This document shows positions 7,783-16,280 of a stretch of 25,848 bases of DNA, piece by piece. Each line of letters begins with the position of its first letter. Positions within the stretch are counted from its first letter, which is position 1. The position numbers and the translations under genes are program-made. Source of the stretch: CANHVK01 sp046304235 (GTDB taxonomy: Bacteria > Bacteroidota > Bacteroidia > Flavobacteriales_D > Crocinitomicaceae); contig JBKCEW010000007.1 in assembly GCA_046304235.1 (NCBI GenBank), positions 1 through 25,848 on the forward strand. The letters are read 5' to 3'. The notes below the pieces were generated by a model, which made no database searches, was not told the DNA's origin, and saw only the letters and a program-made list of their open reading frames with translations.

Positions 7783-9858
7783 TTATTCAAAAATTTTAGC
7801 TTCAATAGGTTTATTTACCTCAATGGCTGTCATTTTTCCATCTAACAATAGTCCGTCCATGGCAAGTGTCATTGATTTAGGGAAAATGATACCATTAACT
7901 GGTTCAAAATTTGAAAAAGTGGAAACTTCTTCTTTTTCACCTTCTACATCAATAGTTTTCACTTTCATAAAAGTTGCAACATCGTAATAGTTTGTGAATT
8001 TTTTGATACCATCTGAATAGGTAAGTACATATACTTCCTTTCCATTTAATTGATCAATACCGATTAATTCATAATTTAAGTTATTTGATTTTAAAATAAA
8101 CTCAGGAAAAACGCTCACAGTTTTCTTTTTTGCCTCGATTTCAATAGCAGTCATATCCGATTTTCCTGTTTGGCTATTCATTTCATATCCTTTATTATTT
8201 GCAAAGACATGTTTTTCAACTAGATTACCTTGGATTTCAATAGTAAATGTTTCTTTTCCGCTTTTATGATAATAATTATTAACTAATAAGTCTACAGGAA
8301 TTTGCGGAGTAGTCATAGTCACCTGTTGGTGGTAAGTTTTGATTTTATTGATTTTTTTTAATCCTTTTTTAACATCTTTTTCTCCAGTTATAGCAAGTAA
8401 ATACCTGTCTATAAGTTTATCTTTCGATATAGTAGCTTTTTTTATTTCTGCTACAGGTTGTCCAAGTGCATCTACTTTTTCAATGATACCATCTGCATCA
8501 AATTGCTTTAATTTTTCTGATATATTAGGATTACCAACAACAATAATATTTGCATTTTCAGCAGTTAAATATTGCTTTGCAATTTCTAAAATTTCTTCTT
8601 TAGTCAACGCATCCAATCGTTTTAAATAGTTTTGATAATGATCCTTAGGTAGGTTGTATTTTATTGTACTTAAAGCAAAACGAGCAACAGTAGATGGACT
8701 TTCTAACGAACGACCAAAACTACCTGCCATAGACGCTTTAATCGTTTTTAGCTCTTCTTCAGTAACTAATTCTGATGTGATTTTTTTTAGTTCAATTAAA
8801 ATTTGTGCGATAGCACTATCAGTTACTTCTGTTCTGAAATTTCCGGAAATAGAGTAATAACTTCCAGCATCACCAACTACTGAATTTGAATAACAACCAT
8901 AAGTATAAGCTTTGTCCTCACGTAGATTTTGAGTTAAACGCGCTCCAAAACCACCACCACCAAAAATACCATTTAAGGCATTTAAAGCTAGATTGTTCTT
9001 GTCACCAGGTTTAATATTAATTGGAAATGAAACGGTTATAACTGATTGTGGTGCATTTTGTTTACTTACAAAAAGGACTCTATTCCCTTTGTGATTAAAA
9101 CCAGGATCATAATTTGTGATAGATTTATCACCTCCTTTAAAATCTTTAAAAAATTTATTAAAGTAATTTGTTACTTGTTCTTTGGTAATATCTCCTACCA
9201 CAACTAAATAACTACCTGTAGGAGTAAACATTTTTTTATAAAAAGCAATTACATCATCGCGTGTGATATTTTTAATTGAATTTTCAGTTTCAATCTCACC
9301 ATAAGGATGTTGATTTGGATAATTGGCTCTAGCTTCAGCATTACTTGCCATAGCACTTGGATTAGCCATATCAGACTTAATACCATTTAGCTTTTGTTCT
9401 TTGATTCGATTAAATTCACTTTCCGGAAAAGTAGGGTTAAGCAAAACATCACTCATTAAGGTTAACCCTTTGTCTAAATGTTTAGTAAGACAGCTAAGTG
9501 ATATAACATTGTAACCAGTTCCTATTGAAGCACCGATAAAATCAGATTCTAAATCAAGTTGATCTTTTGAACGAGTAGTTGTACCTGATTTTAAAAGCTC
9601 GCCAGCTAAATTTCCAACACCCGCTTTGTTACCCTCCAGCATTAAATTAGATCCCATTTCCCATAAAAAAGAAACTTTTGGAGTCTTATGATTTTCAGAA
9701 AGTACAACAGTTACACCATTTGGGAGTGTAAAAACTTGAGATTCTTTAATATTTATCGTAGGAGCAGGAGCACTTTTAGGCATTATTGTTCGATCTAATT
9801 GACCGAAGGCTACTGAATTTAAACAAAGTAGACCAACAAAAATTGCTTGTTTTTTCAT
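7783..9858 (-). CDS. Exported M16 peptidase-family protein, catalytically inactive partner, with C-terminal lipid-binding-like domain
   Basis: This 691-residue exported protein has a signal peptide (residues 1 to about 19, ending AFGQ) and the two-lobed insulinase/processing-peptidase fold to about residue 450. The zinc-binding HxxEH is lost: the equivalent position near 83-87 reads NLAGE, so it should not hydrolyse by itself. It keeps the substrate-binding glycine loop GGGGFGARL (300-308) and the Arg/Tyr segment LREDKAYTYG (312-321), as in the alpha-type non-catalytic subunit of paired M16B peptidases. About 190 C-terminal residues (500-691) are predicted mostly beta strands, resembling a LolA/LolB-like domain; that assignment is tentative. 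It starts 18 bases after the catalytic M16 gene, so the two probably form a periplasmic heterodimer. Confidence 0.88.
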   Translation of the reverse strand: MKKQAIFVGLLCLNSVAFGQLDRTIMPKSAPAPTINIKESQVFTLPNGVTVVLSENHKTPKVSFLWEMGSNLMLEGNKAGVGNLAGELLKSGTTTRSKDQLDLESDFIGASIGTGYNVISLSCLTKHLDKGLTLMSDVLLNPTFPESEFNRIKEQKLNGIKSDMANPSAMASNAEARANYPNQHPYGEIETENSIKNITRDDVIAFYKKMFTPTGSYLVVVGDITKEQVTNYFNKFFKDFKGGDKSITNYDPGFNHKGNRVLFVSKQNAPQSVITVSFPINIKPGDKNNLALNALNGIFGGGGFGARLTQNLREDKAYTYGCYSNSVVGDAGSYYSISGNFRTEVTDSAIAQILIELKKITSELVTEEELKTIKASMAGSFGRSLESPSTVARFALSTIKYNLPKDHYQNYLKRLDALTKEEILEIAKQYLTAENANIIVVGNPNISEKLKQFDADGIIEKVDALGQPVAEIKKATISKDKLIDRYLLAITGEKDVKKGLKKINKIKTYHQQVTMTTPQIPVDLLVNNYYHKSGKETFTIEIQGNLVEKHVFANNKGYEMNSQTGKSDMTAIEIEAKKKTVSVFPEFILKSNNLNYELIGIDQLNGKEVYVLTYSDGIKKFTNYYDVATFMKVKTIDVEGEKEEVSTFSNFEPVNGIIFPKSMTLAMDGLLLDGKMTAIEVNKPIEAKIFE

Positions 9859-9876
9859 TTTATATAAAATCTTTTA

Positions 9877-11346
9877 TTATTGAGCTTTTGGTAAGTAATA
9901 AAGAACTACACGCGCATCCTTGGTGTAGTATTTTTTAGCAACACGAAGAATATCTTCTCTTGTAACTTTTAAATAAGCGTCTAATTGCTGGTTCACTAAG
10001 TTTGTGTTTTTTCTATACATATAATTATCTGCAAGATCTTCAGCAATTTGGGCAACAGAAGTATTCGAAGATGCAACACTGTTTTCGTATTGGTTTAATA
10101 CTTTTTGCAATTCATCTGAAGTCACAAGTTCTTTCTGGGTTAATGCAATTTCTGAATCTAACGCATTTAATAATGTATCTAGATTAATTCCATCAACACC
10201 AATACCTGCTACCATTGCCAAACCTTGATGTTCCATGGGTAAGCCATAAGCAAAAGCTTCAACCGCTATTTGTTTTTTCTCAATGATGTTTTTATTCATT
10301 CTTGAAGAAGCACTTCCGCTTAGTACATCGTTTAGAATTTGAAAGGCAGGAAAGTCTTTATCATTTTGAGAAGGACATTTGTAACCAACAAAAACTGCTG
10401 GGAGTTGAATATTATCATAAATCGTATCTACTTCTTGTTTTTGCAAAGATTCTTCAAAAGCAGATGGAGAGGGAATTTCTGTTTTAATTGCTGCATATTT
10501 TTGCATCAATTTTACTGCTTCAGGATTTTTTGAGTTGAAATAATTTTTTTGATCAAATTTAGACTTTTCAACACCATATTTAGTTTTAAACTCATCCTCC
10601 TTCAAGCTTAAGAAATCACGATATAAATTAATACCTTGACCTGCAGGAATGCTACCAAAATATTTTTTTATCAACTCTTTGGTTTGAGGAATGTTTATAT
10701 CACCTGCGATAGATAATACAGCATTTGCAGGAACATAAAAGGTTTTATAAAAATTGACATAATCTTCCTCCTGTGCAGCATCCAAGTGTTCCATACTTCC
10801 AATTGGAACCCAGTTGTAAGGGTGTTTTTTGAAAACGCGAGAACATAAATTAGCTAAATTAGCTCCATAAGGTTGATTATCTACGCGTTGTCTTTTTTCT
10901 TCTTTCACTACTGATCGTTGTGTTTCAATACCTTCTTTTTCAACACGCGCATGTAAAAGTCTTTCACTTTCTAACCATAAACCTAATTCCAATTCATTCG
11001 AAGGAAGTAACTCATAATAAAAAGTTCTATCTTGAGAAGTGTTTGCATTTAATGCTCCTCCTCGTTTTTCAACAATTTGAGCATAATCTCCTCTTTTAAT
11101 GTTTTGAGAACCTTCAAATAATAAGTGTTCAAAAAAATGAGCAAAACCAGTTCTGTCAGGTCTTTCATTCTTTGAACCAACATGATACATGATGGTAACT
11201 GCTGTCATTGGTACGGAATGTTCTTCATGCAATATAACATGCAAACCATTCGGTAAATCGTATTCTATGAAATCGATTTTTTTCTGTTGAGACCATGTGG
11301 AACCTGCTAAAAGAAGTGCAGACAGGGCAACAAGGTGTTTTTTCAT
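9877..11346 (-). CDS. Exported zinc-dependent M16 peptidase (catalytic subunit)
   Basis: This 489-residue insulinase-family protease has a signal peptide (residues 1-20, ending TWSQ). The inverted zinc motif HFFEH is at 70-74 and the distal zinc Glu near 150 (VKEE), at the normal spacing of about 76 residues. The Asn of ALNANTSQDRTFY lies in between. The second lobe has the SSRMNKNIIEKK segment. An extra Lys-rich insertion at about 235-310 separates the lobes. The expected function is degradation of peptides or small unfolded proteins in the periplasm, probably together with the inactive M16 protein encoded next. It is the first gene of the minus-strand run that continues into secA, and a TAnnTTTG promoter motif lies 36 bases upstream. 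Confidence 0.94.
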   Translation of the reverse strand: MKKHLVALSALLLAGSTWSQQKKIDFIEYDLPNGLHVILHEEHSVPMTAVTIMYHVGSKNERPDRTGFAHFFEHLLFEGSQNIKRGDYAQIVEKRGGALNANTSQDRTFYYELLPSNELELGLWLESERLLHARVEKEGIETQRSVVKEEKRQRVDNQPYGANLANLCSRVFKKHPYNWVPIGSMEHLDAAQEEDYVNFYKTFYVPANAVLSIAGDINIPQTKELIKKYFGSIPAGQGINLYRDFLSLKEDEFKTKYGVEKSKFDQKNYFNSKNPEAVKLMQKYAAIKTEIPSPSAFEESLQKQEVDTIYDNIQLPAVFVGYKCPSQNDKDFPAFQILNDVLSGSASSRMNKNIIEKKQIAVEAFAYGLPMEHQGLAMVAGIGVDGINLDTLLNALDSEIALTQKELVTSDELQKVLNQYENSVASSNTSVAQIAEDLADNYMYRKNTNLVNQQLDAYLKVTREDILRVAKKYYTKDARVVLYYLPKAQ

Positions 11347-11381
11347 ATAGATTTTATTAGTTTCTAAATTATATAAGATTT

Positions 11382-11389
11382 CAAATATA
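11382..11389 (-). promoter_or_regulatory. Bacteroidota -7 promoter motif for the M16/secA run
   Basis: Reads TATATTTG on the minus strand, an exact TAnnTTTG match, 36 bases before the catalytic M16 start codon. No TTG-type -33 element is obvious. Confidence 0.5.
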
Positions 11390-11467
11390 CATATTAAGAT
11401 TTAGTGTTTTAAAGTTCATTGCTGTTAAATATATGTAAAATTCAAAAACACGATACTTATTAACAAT

Positions 11468-11521
11468 TGTTGAAAACTTCGGTTGAAAACCTGTTGTTGA
11501 AAACATTTTTGATGTGGAAAA
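11468..11521. repeat. Cluster of four DnaA-box-like 9-mers in a divergent AT-rich spacer
   Basis: Four same-orientation 9-mers occur: TGTTGAAAA (11468), GGTTGAAAA (11481), TGTTGAAAA (11495) and TGTGGAAAA (11513), with starts 13, 14 and 18 bases apart. The last is the reverse complement of TTTTCCACA, which fits the relaxed DnaA box TTWTNCACA; the other three differ at one or more positions. A strongly AT-rich tract lies to the left (11347-11467). The arrangement resembles a DnaA-box array beside an unwinding element. It could also bind another regulator. The rest of this 245-base spacer shows only promoter motifs. Confidence 0.5.
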
Positions 11522-11561
11522 ACAAGACTAAATTTTTAACCTTCAACCAAGCCTCTTCATT

Positions 11562-11569
11562 TATATTCG
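11562..11569 (+). promoter_or_regulatory. Near-consensus -7 motif for the RlpA-like gene
   Basis: TATATTCG differs from TAnnTTTG at one position and lies 23 bases before the start codon. The call is weak because the -33 element is absent. Confidence 0.3.
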
Positions 11570-11591
11570 CAACTTATTAAAAACACGAAAA

Positions 11592-11972
11592 ATGAAAAAA
11601 GTATTCAACTTGAAAGTTATTTTCACTATTTGTGGAGTATTATTTTTAATGCTTACTTCTATCATGTCTGAAAATGAAACTTACGTTCAGACTGGTAAAG
11701 CATCCTATTATTCGAGAAAATTTCAAGGTAGAGAAACAAGCTCAGGCGAAATTTTTAAACACAATAAGTATACCGCTGCTCATAAAACATTACCATTCGG
11801 TTCTATCGTAAGAGTGGTGAATATGGAAAATGATTCAATTGTTTATGTTAAAATCAACGACCGTTTACCTAAAACTTCTAAAAGGTTGATTGATTTAACA
11901 CGTAAAGCAGCTAAAGAATTAAACTTCATCAAAAAAGGTTTAGCTAAAGTTACTGTAGAACGTGTCCTATAA
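11592..11972 (+). CDS. Small exported RlpA-like double-psi beta-barrel protein
   Basis: This 126-residue protein is almost entirely one double-psi beta-barrel domain of the RlpA septal-ring type. It opens with TGKASYYSRKFQGRETSSGE and continues with AAHKTLPFGS and KINDRLP. Residues Glu53, His64 and Asp90 match the Glu/His/Asp set needed for lytic transglycosylase activity in Pseudomonas RlpA, so cleavage of peptidoglycan glycan strands is plausible. Residues 8-25 are a hydrophobic signal or anchor segment with no lipobox Cys in a suitable position. No SPOR domain is present, unlike full-length RlpA, so septal targeting would need a partner. Its stop codon overlaps the start of the CoA-transferase gene by 11 bases. 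Confidence 0.9.
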   Translation: MKKVFNLKVIFTICGVLFLMLTSIMSENETYVQTGKASYYSRKFQGRETSSGEIFKHNKYTAAHKTLPFGSIVRVVNMENDSIVYVKINDRLPKTSKRLIDLTRKAAKELNFIKKGLAKVTVERVL

Positions 11973-13029
11973 CATTTTATCAGAACTTAAGGTTATTGAC
12001 ATTTCTACTGTTTTGGCAGGTCCTTCTGTCGGTATGTTTTTAGCTGAATTAGGTGCTGATGTCATTAAAATAGAACATCCAACTCAGAAAGATGTGACAA
12101 GATCATGGAAGTCAGCTTCTGAAGACAAAGAATCCATATCTTCCTATTTTTCAAGTATCAATTTCAAAAAGAAGTATCTTACTCTTGATTTGATAAATAA
12201 AAAGGATTACGATCAATTTATTTCATTAATTGAAGGAGCAGATATCCTTATTAGTAATTTTAAAAGACAAGATTATCACAAGTTTAAGATAACTCAAGAT
12301 GTATTGGATGCTATTAATCCGAAATTAATTCATGGAAGAATTACAGGTTATGGTATTGATTCAGATCGAGTTGCTTATGATTTGATTTTACAAGCTGAAA
12401 CTGGATTTATGTCTATGAATGGTACTCCAACAAGTGGACCCGTTAAAATGCCTGTTGCTCTAATCGACGTTCTTGCAGCTCATCATCTCAAAGAAGGAAT
12501 ATTACTTGCATTGTACGAACGTTTAAAATACGGAAAAGGTAAACTAGTAAGTGTTTCATTATATCAAGCAGCTGTATCTAGTTTAGTTAATCAAGCTTCA
12601 TCTTATTTGATGACTGGAAAAGTTCCCCAGAGAATTGGAAGTTTACATCCTTCGATAGCACCCTACGGCGAGATTTTTAAGACAAAAGACAACCGATATC
12701 TTACGTTTGCAATCGGTAGTGATCAACAATTCAATAAATTACTTTCTTTTTTAGGATTAGATTTTCTTCAAGATGATGAACGATTTAATTCGAATCAAAA
12801 TAGAGTAAAACATAGAGAGGTACTTTTCGAATTGATAAATAATAAAATCATTCATTTTGTTAGCACTGAAATTGAACAATATACAATAGAAAACAATATT
12901 CCATGTGGGGTGATTAAAGAACTTGATGAAGTGTTTTTAGATGAAAAAGCAATCGAATTAATTAGAGAAGATGAAATAGATCATCAAAAGGCTAGGAGAG
13001 TATCTTCTATCGCTTTTAAAACAAGTTAA
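11962..13029 (+). CDS. Class III (CaiB/BaiF family) acyl-CoA transferase
   Basis: This 355-residue cytoplasmic enzyme is expected to move CoA between carboxylic acids through an enzyme-bound anhydride. Family features are the N-terminal ELKVIDISTVLAGPSVGMFLAELGAD..KIE block, an AYDLILQAETGFMSMNG segment (138-154), and the catalytic Asp at residue 169 in MPVALIDV. That is the same number as in formyl-CoA transferase. The substrate cannot be told from sequence. At 355 residues it is on the short side of the family (often about 400). Translation should begin at the GTG at 11962, inside the upstream gene: the conserved block starts only 8 residues later and no ATG serves. The 11-base overlap suggests translational coupling with the RlpA-like gene, an unrelated function. 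It converges on cmk with a 7-base gap. Confidence 0.9.
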   Translation: MSYNILSELKVIDISTVLAGPSVGMFLAELGADVIKIEHPTQKDVTRSWKSASEDKESISSYFSSINFKKKYLTLDLINKKDYDQFISLIEGADILISNFKRQDYHKFKITQDVLDAINPKLIHGRITGYGIDSDRVAYDLILQAETGFMSMNGTPTSGPVKMPVALIDVLAAHHLKEGILLALYERLKYGKGKLVSVSLYQAAVSSLVNQASSYLMTGKVPQRIGSLHPSIAPYGEIFKTKDNRYLTFAIGSDQQFNKLLSFLGLDFLQDDERFNSNQNRVKHREVLFELINNKIIHFVSTEIEQYTIENNIPCGVIKELDEVFLDEKAIELIREDEIDHQKARRVSSIAFKTS

Positions 13030-13036
13030 AACAAAG

Positions 13037-13732
13037 TCATTTATTAATAATACTGCTTACGTAATTGAGTGCAACCTCTAACTGTTCTTCTTGGGTATAA
13101 TTTGAATTATCAAGCAATATTGCATCGTCTGCTTGAATGAGCGGACTTTCTACTCTTGTAGAATCTAGGTAGTCTCTTTCCTCTAAATTCTTTCTGATTT
13201 CTTCTTTGTTGATTGACGTATCTGTTTGACTTAATTCAAGGAATCTTCTTTCAATTCTAATTTCAGGAGATGCTGTTACAAATAATTTAAGTTCAGCATT
13301 AGGAAAAACGACAGAACCAATGTCTCTACCATCCATAACTACTCCTCCTTTACTGCCCATTTTTTGTTGTTCTTCAACTAGCTTTGCTCTAACTTCTTTA
13401 ATTGCTGCTACTTTACTTACCAATTGACTTACTTCTAAACTTCGAATAAGAGGTTCAACAAATTCATTGTTTAATTGAACTTCTAATTTTCCATTTAATG
13501 GATTTTTTTCAAAGTGAATTTCGATTTTGGGAAGTTCATTTATTATTTCTGAAACAACAATTTCATTGTTATGAACCAGGTTATTTCGCAAGCAGTATAG
13601 TGCGACAGATCGATACATCGAACCGGTATCGATAAATATATAATCAAGCTCTTTAGCTAATGCTTTAGCTAGCGTACTTTTACCACAGCTCGAATAACCA
13701 TCAATAGCAATCGTGATTTTTTTGCTTCGCAT
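13037..13732 (-). CDS. cmk: Cytidylate kinase
   Basis: This 231-residue cytoplasmic nucleoside monophosphate kinase phosphorylates CMP and dCMP with ATP. The P-loop is GYSSCGKS (12-19). IDTGSMYRSVALY follows as the start of the NMP-binding region, and VMDGRDIGSVVFPNA is the family signature. An Arg-rich lid region follows with RRFLEL. The length matches bacterial Cmk. It starts 5 bases after the E1 dehydrogenase stop and is presumably co-transcribed with it, without an obvious functional link. Confidence 0.96.
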   Translation of the reverse strand: MRSKKITIAIDGYSSCGKSTLAKALAKELDYIFIDTGSMYRSVALYCLRNNLVHNNEIVVSEIINELPKIEIHFEKNPLNGKLEVQLNNEFVEPLIRSLEVSQLVSKVAAIKEVRAKLVEEQQKMGSKGGVVMDGRDIGSVVFPNAELKLFVTASPEIRIERRFLELSQTDTSINKEEIRKNLEERDYLDSTRVESPLIQADDAILLDNSNYTQEEQLEVALNYVSSIINK

Positions 13733-13737
13733 GATGA

Positions 13738-16182
13738 TTAATATAGTTTTGGAAACTTAACAGGATCAACTTCATGCATCATTTCGAGTACTTTTTCAAC
13801 TATATCCTCTAAATTTGGTTTAGAAAAATAATCTCCGTCAGAACCATAAGCCGGTCTATGATCTTTAGCTGTCAATGTTTGAGGAGCTGAATCTAAAGTA
13901 AAATATGCTTTTTGTTCTACAAGAATTTTATCTAACATAAAACCACAAGCACCACCACTAACATCTTCATCAACAAGTAATAATCGATTTGTTTTTTCAA
14001 GTGACTTTTTAATCAGGTGATTCACGTCAAAAGGCAGAAGTGTTTGAACATCAATTAGTTCTATGGATACTCCAAATTCCTTCAAAATGGAACAGGCTTT
14101 TTCACAAATATTGAAAGTCGAACCGTATGAAACTAAAGTTAGATCTGAACCATCAATCACAACTTCAGGAATTCCAATTGGTGTTTTAAATTCTCCAAAA
14201 TTTACAGGCTTACGCTCTTTTAATCTGTAACCATTTAAAGGTTCGATAACTAATGCACAATCATCACTTTGTAATAATGTATTGTAAAATCCTGCTGCTT
14301 TGGTCATGTTTCTAGGAACACAAACTACCATTCCACGAACAGAGTTAATAATCATTCCCATTGGACTTCCAGAATGCCAAATACCTTCCAAGCGGTGACC
14401 TCTTGTACTAATAATCAAAGGAGCTTTTTGTCCACCTTTGGTTCTATATTGTAATGTTGCTAGATCATCAGACATGATCTGAAGTGCGTAAATTAAATAA
14501 TCTAAATATTGAATTTCAGCAATAGGTCTAAGACCACGCATGGCCATACCAACACCTTGACCAATAATAGTATTTTCACGAATTCCAGTATCAAAAACAC
14601 GTAATTCACCAAAAGCTTCTTGTAATCCTTCGCAGCTTTTATTTACTCCACCAATTCCACCCACATCTTCACCAAAAATCAAAGTTTCAGGATATTTTTC
14701 AAATAGGGTAAAATAATTTTCTTTTAAAATTAAACGACCATCGGTCATTTCTACATCTTCATTATAAACTGGTAATACCTCTCTAACTGCAACAGATTGT
14801 AATTCAGATTGAGAGTAAATATGTGATGAGTAACGATCTTCTAAATGACTTAATTGTAATTTAATCCAATCTGCTAATAATTGTTTTGAAGTTATGTTTT
14901 CCAAAGCTATTGTTCTCAAAGATCCACGGATGATACCATAAACGTCTTTGCGTAATAAGTCTTTCTCTTTCGTTAATCGATCTATATCAGCTTGGATTTT
15001 ATCTTGAAATTTAGTTTCTTTAAGTATCTGATTTAATATAACTAAAACGCCATCAATATCACGTTGAATATCATCACAAAAATCTTTCCAAGCTTCGTTT
15101 TTAAAGTTTTTAACGTCTTCTTTAGCTTGTTTTTCAATAGTTTCTAACTCCTCACTTGTTGCCAATATATCACCGTCTGCATCGAATTCTAGAATCCATT
15201 CTTTGAACTTTTTAATACAATCGAATTCTTTTTCCCATTGCAATCTTTCAGTTGTTTTGTAATGCTCGTGTGATCCTGATGTTGAATGACCTTGTGGTTG
15301 ATTTACTTCTTTTACATGAACAAGTACAGGAATTCTTTCTTCGCGAACAATTCTTGCTGCTTCCTCATAGGTTTCAACCATATGAGCGTAGTCCCAACCT
15401 TTGGTTTCTAAAATTTCAATTCCAGGTTTGTCTTCTGTTCTTTTTAAACCCGATAATGCTTCAGAGATACTTCCTTTTGTGGTTTGTTTTGCTGTAGGTA
15501 CAGATATACCATAACCATCATCCCAAACAGACATTAAAATAGGTAGTTGAAGTACTCCCATCGCATTCATTGATTCCCAAAAAACACCTTCTGAAGTAGA
15601 TGCATCACCGATTGTACCAAATACTATTTCGTTTCCGTCGTTAGTGAATTTTTTAAAGAAATCATTGTTTTTTAAGGTAGGGTGTTCTTTATAGACTTTT
15701 GATGCTTGAGCAAGTCCTAACATACGAGACATTTGGCCAGCAGTAGGTGAAATATCCGAAGCGATGTTGTAATGTTGCATTAAATCTACCCAATGTCCAT
15801 TGTCATCTATGTTTCTCGTACAGAAGTGCCCCCCCATTTGTCTTCCTCCTGAGGTTGGCTCTAGTTCAACATCTACATGAGCGTATAGGCCTGCAAAATA
15901 TTCTTTAATCGTTAATTCACCTAAAGCAAATACTAAGGTTTGATCTCTGTAATATCCAGAGCGAAAATCTCCTTTTCTAAATTGTTTTGCTAGAGCAAGT
16001 TGAGCAAGTTCCTTTCCATCTCCAAAAATACCAAACTTTGCTTTTCCAGTTAAAACCTCTCGTCTACCTAGTAGTGAAGTTTCTCTAGAAAGACAAGCCA
16101 TTTTGAAATCGTTAATTACTTCGTTTTTAAAAGTTTCGAAATCAACATTTTGCTCTGTGTTTTGTACAAGGTTTTCTGACAT
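13738..16182 (-). CDS. Fused alpha/beta E1 component of a 2-oxo acid dehydrogenase (thiamine diphosphate enzyme)
   Basis: This 814-residue cytoplasmic enzyme joins the E1 alpha and beta subunits in one chain. The alpha half holds the thiamine diphosphate motif, starting GDASTSEG near 192 and ending DDGYGIS near 221-227, with the HYKTTERLQWEKEFD region after it. A charged linker at about 330-460 leads to the beta half. That half begins with LKENYFTLFEKYPETLIFGEDV and contains FDTGIRENTIIGQGVGMAMRGLRPIAE and a C-terminal transketolase-like domain. It decarboxylates a 2-oxo acid and passes the acyl group to E2 lipoate. Branched-chain 2-oxo acid or pyruvate are the likely substrates; the fused form is familiar in Bacteroidota. 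No E2 or E3 gene is in the window. It heads the transcript shared with cmk. Confidence 0.93.
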   Translation of the reverse strand: MSENLVQNTEQNVDFETFKNEVINDFKMACLSRETSLLGRREVLTGKAKFGIFGDGKELAQLALAKQFRKGDFRSGYYRDQTLVFALGELTIKEYFAGLYAHVDVELEPTSGGRQMGGHFCTRNIDDNGHWVDLMQHYNIASDISPTAGQMSRMLGLAQASKVYKEHPTLKNNDFFKKFTNDGNEIVFGTIGDASTSEGVFWESMNAMGVLQLPILMSVWDDGYGISVPTAKQTTKGSISEALSGLKRTEDKPGIEILETKGWDYAHMVETYEEAARIVREERIPVLVHVKEVNQPQGHSTSGSHEHYKTTERLQWEKEFDCIKKFKEWILEFDADGDILATSEELETIEKQAKEDVKNFKNEAWKDFCDDIQRDIDGVLVILNQILKETKFQDKIQADIDRLTKEKDLLRKDVYGIIRGSLRTIALENITSKQLLADWIKLQLSHLEDRYSSHIYSQSELQSVAVREVLPVYNEDVEMTDGRLILKENYFTLFEKYPETLIFGEDVGGIGGVNKSCEGLQEAFGELRVFDTGIRENTIIGQGVGMAMRGLRPIAEIQYLDYLIYALQIMSDDLATLQYRTKGGQKAPLIISTRGHRLEGIWHSGSPMGMIINSVRGMVVCVPRNMTKAAGFYNTLLQSDDCALVIEPLNGYRLKERKPVNFGEFKTPIGIPEVVIDGSDLTLVSYGSTFNICEKACSILKEFGVSIELIDVQTLLPFDVNHLIKKSLEKTNRLLLVDEDVSGGACGFMLDKILVEQKAYFTLDSAPQTLTAKDHRPAYGSDGDYFSKPNLEDIVEKVLEMMHEVDPVKFPKLY

Positions 16183-16203
16183 GGAGATAAGTATTGTTAT
16201 TTA

Positions 16204-16211
16204 CAAATATA
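16204..16211 (-). promoter_or_regulatory. Bacteroidota -7 promoter motif for the E1/cmk unit
   Basis: Reads TATATTTG on the minus strand, an exact TAnnTTTG match, 22 bases before the E1 start codon. Confidence 0.5.
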
Positions 16212-16280
16212 ATGAAATCAGATAAATTGAAAAGTGATTGAGAAAGTCAAAAAAAGAAAGATATTAACACTAAGTTTTCT

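Noticed and set aside
11469..11504. Three GTTGAAAAC units as a CRISPR or tandem repeat.
   Set aside because: The units are 9 bases with 4-5 base gaps, there are no spacers of similar length and no cas genes; better read as a protein-binding box cluster.
15252..15497. Open frames antisense to the E1, SecA, M16 and receptor genes.
   Set aside because: They lie opposite well-supported genes, have no recognisable domains, and their composition mirrors the real coding strand.
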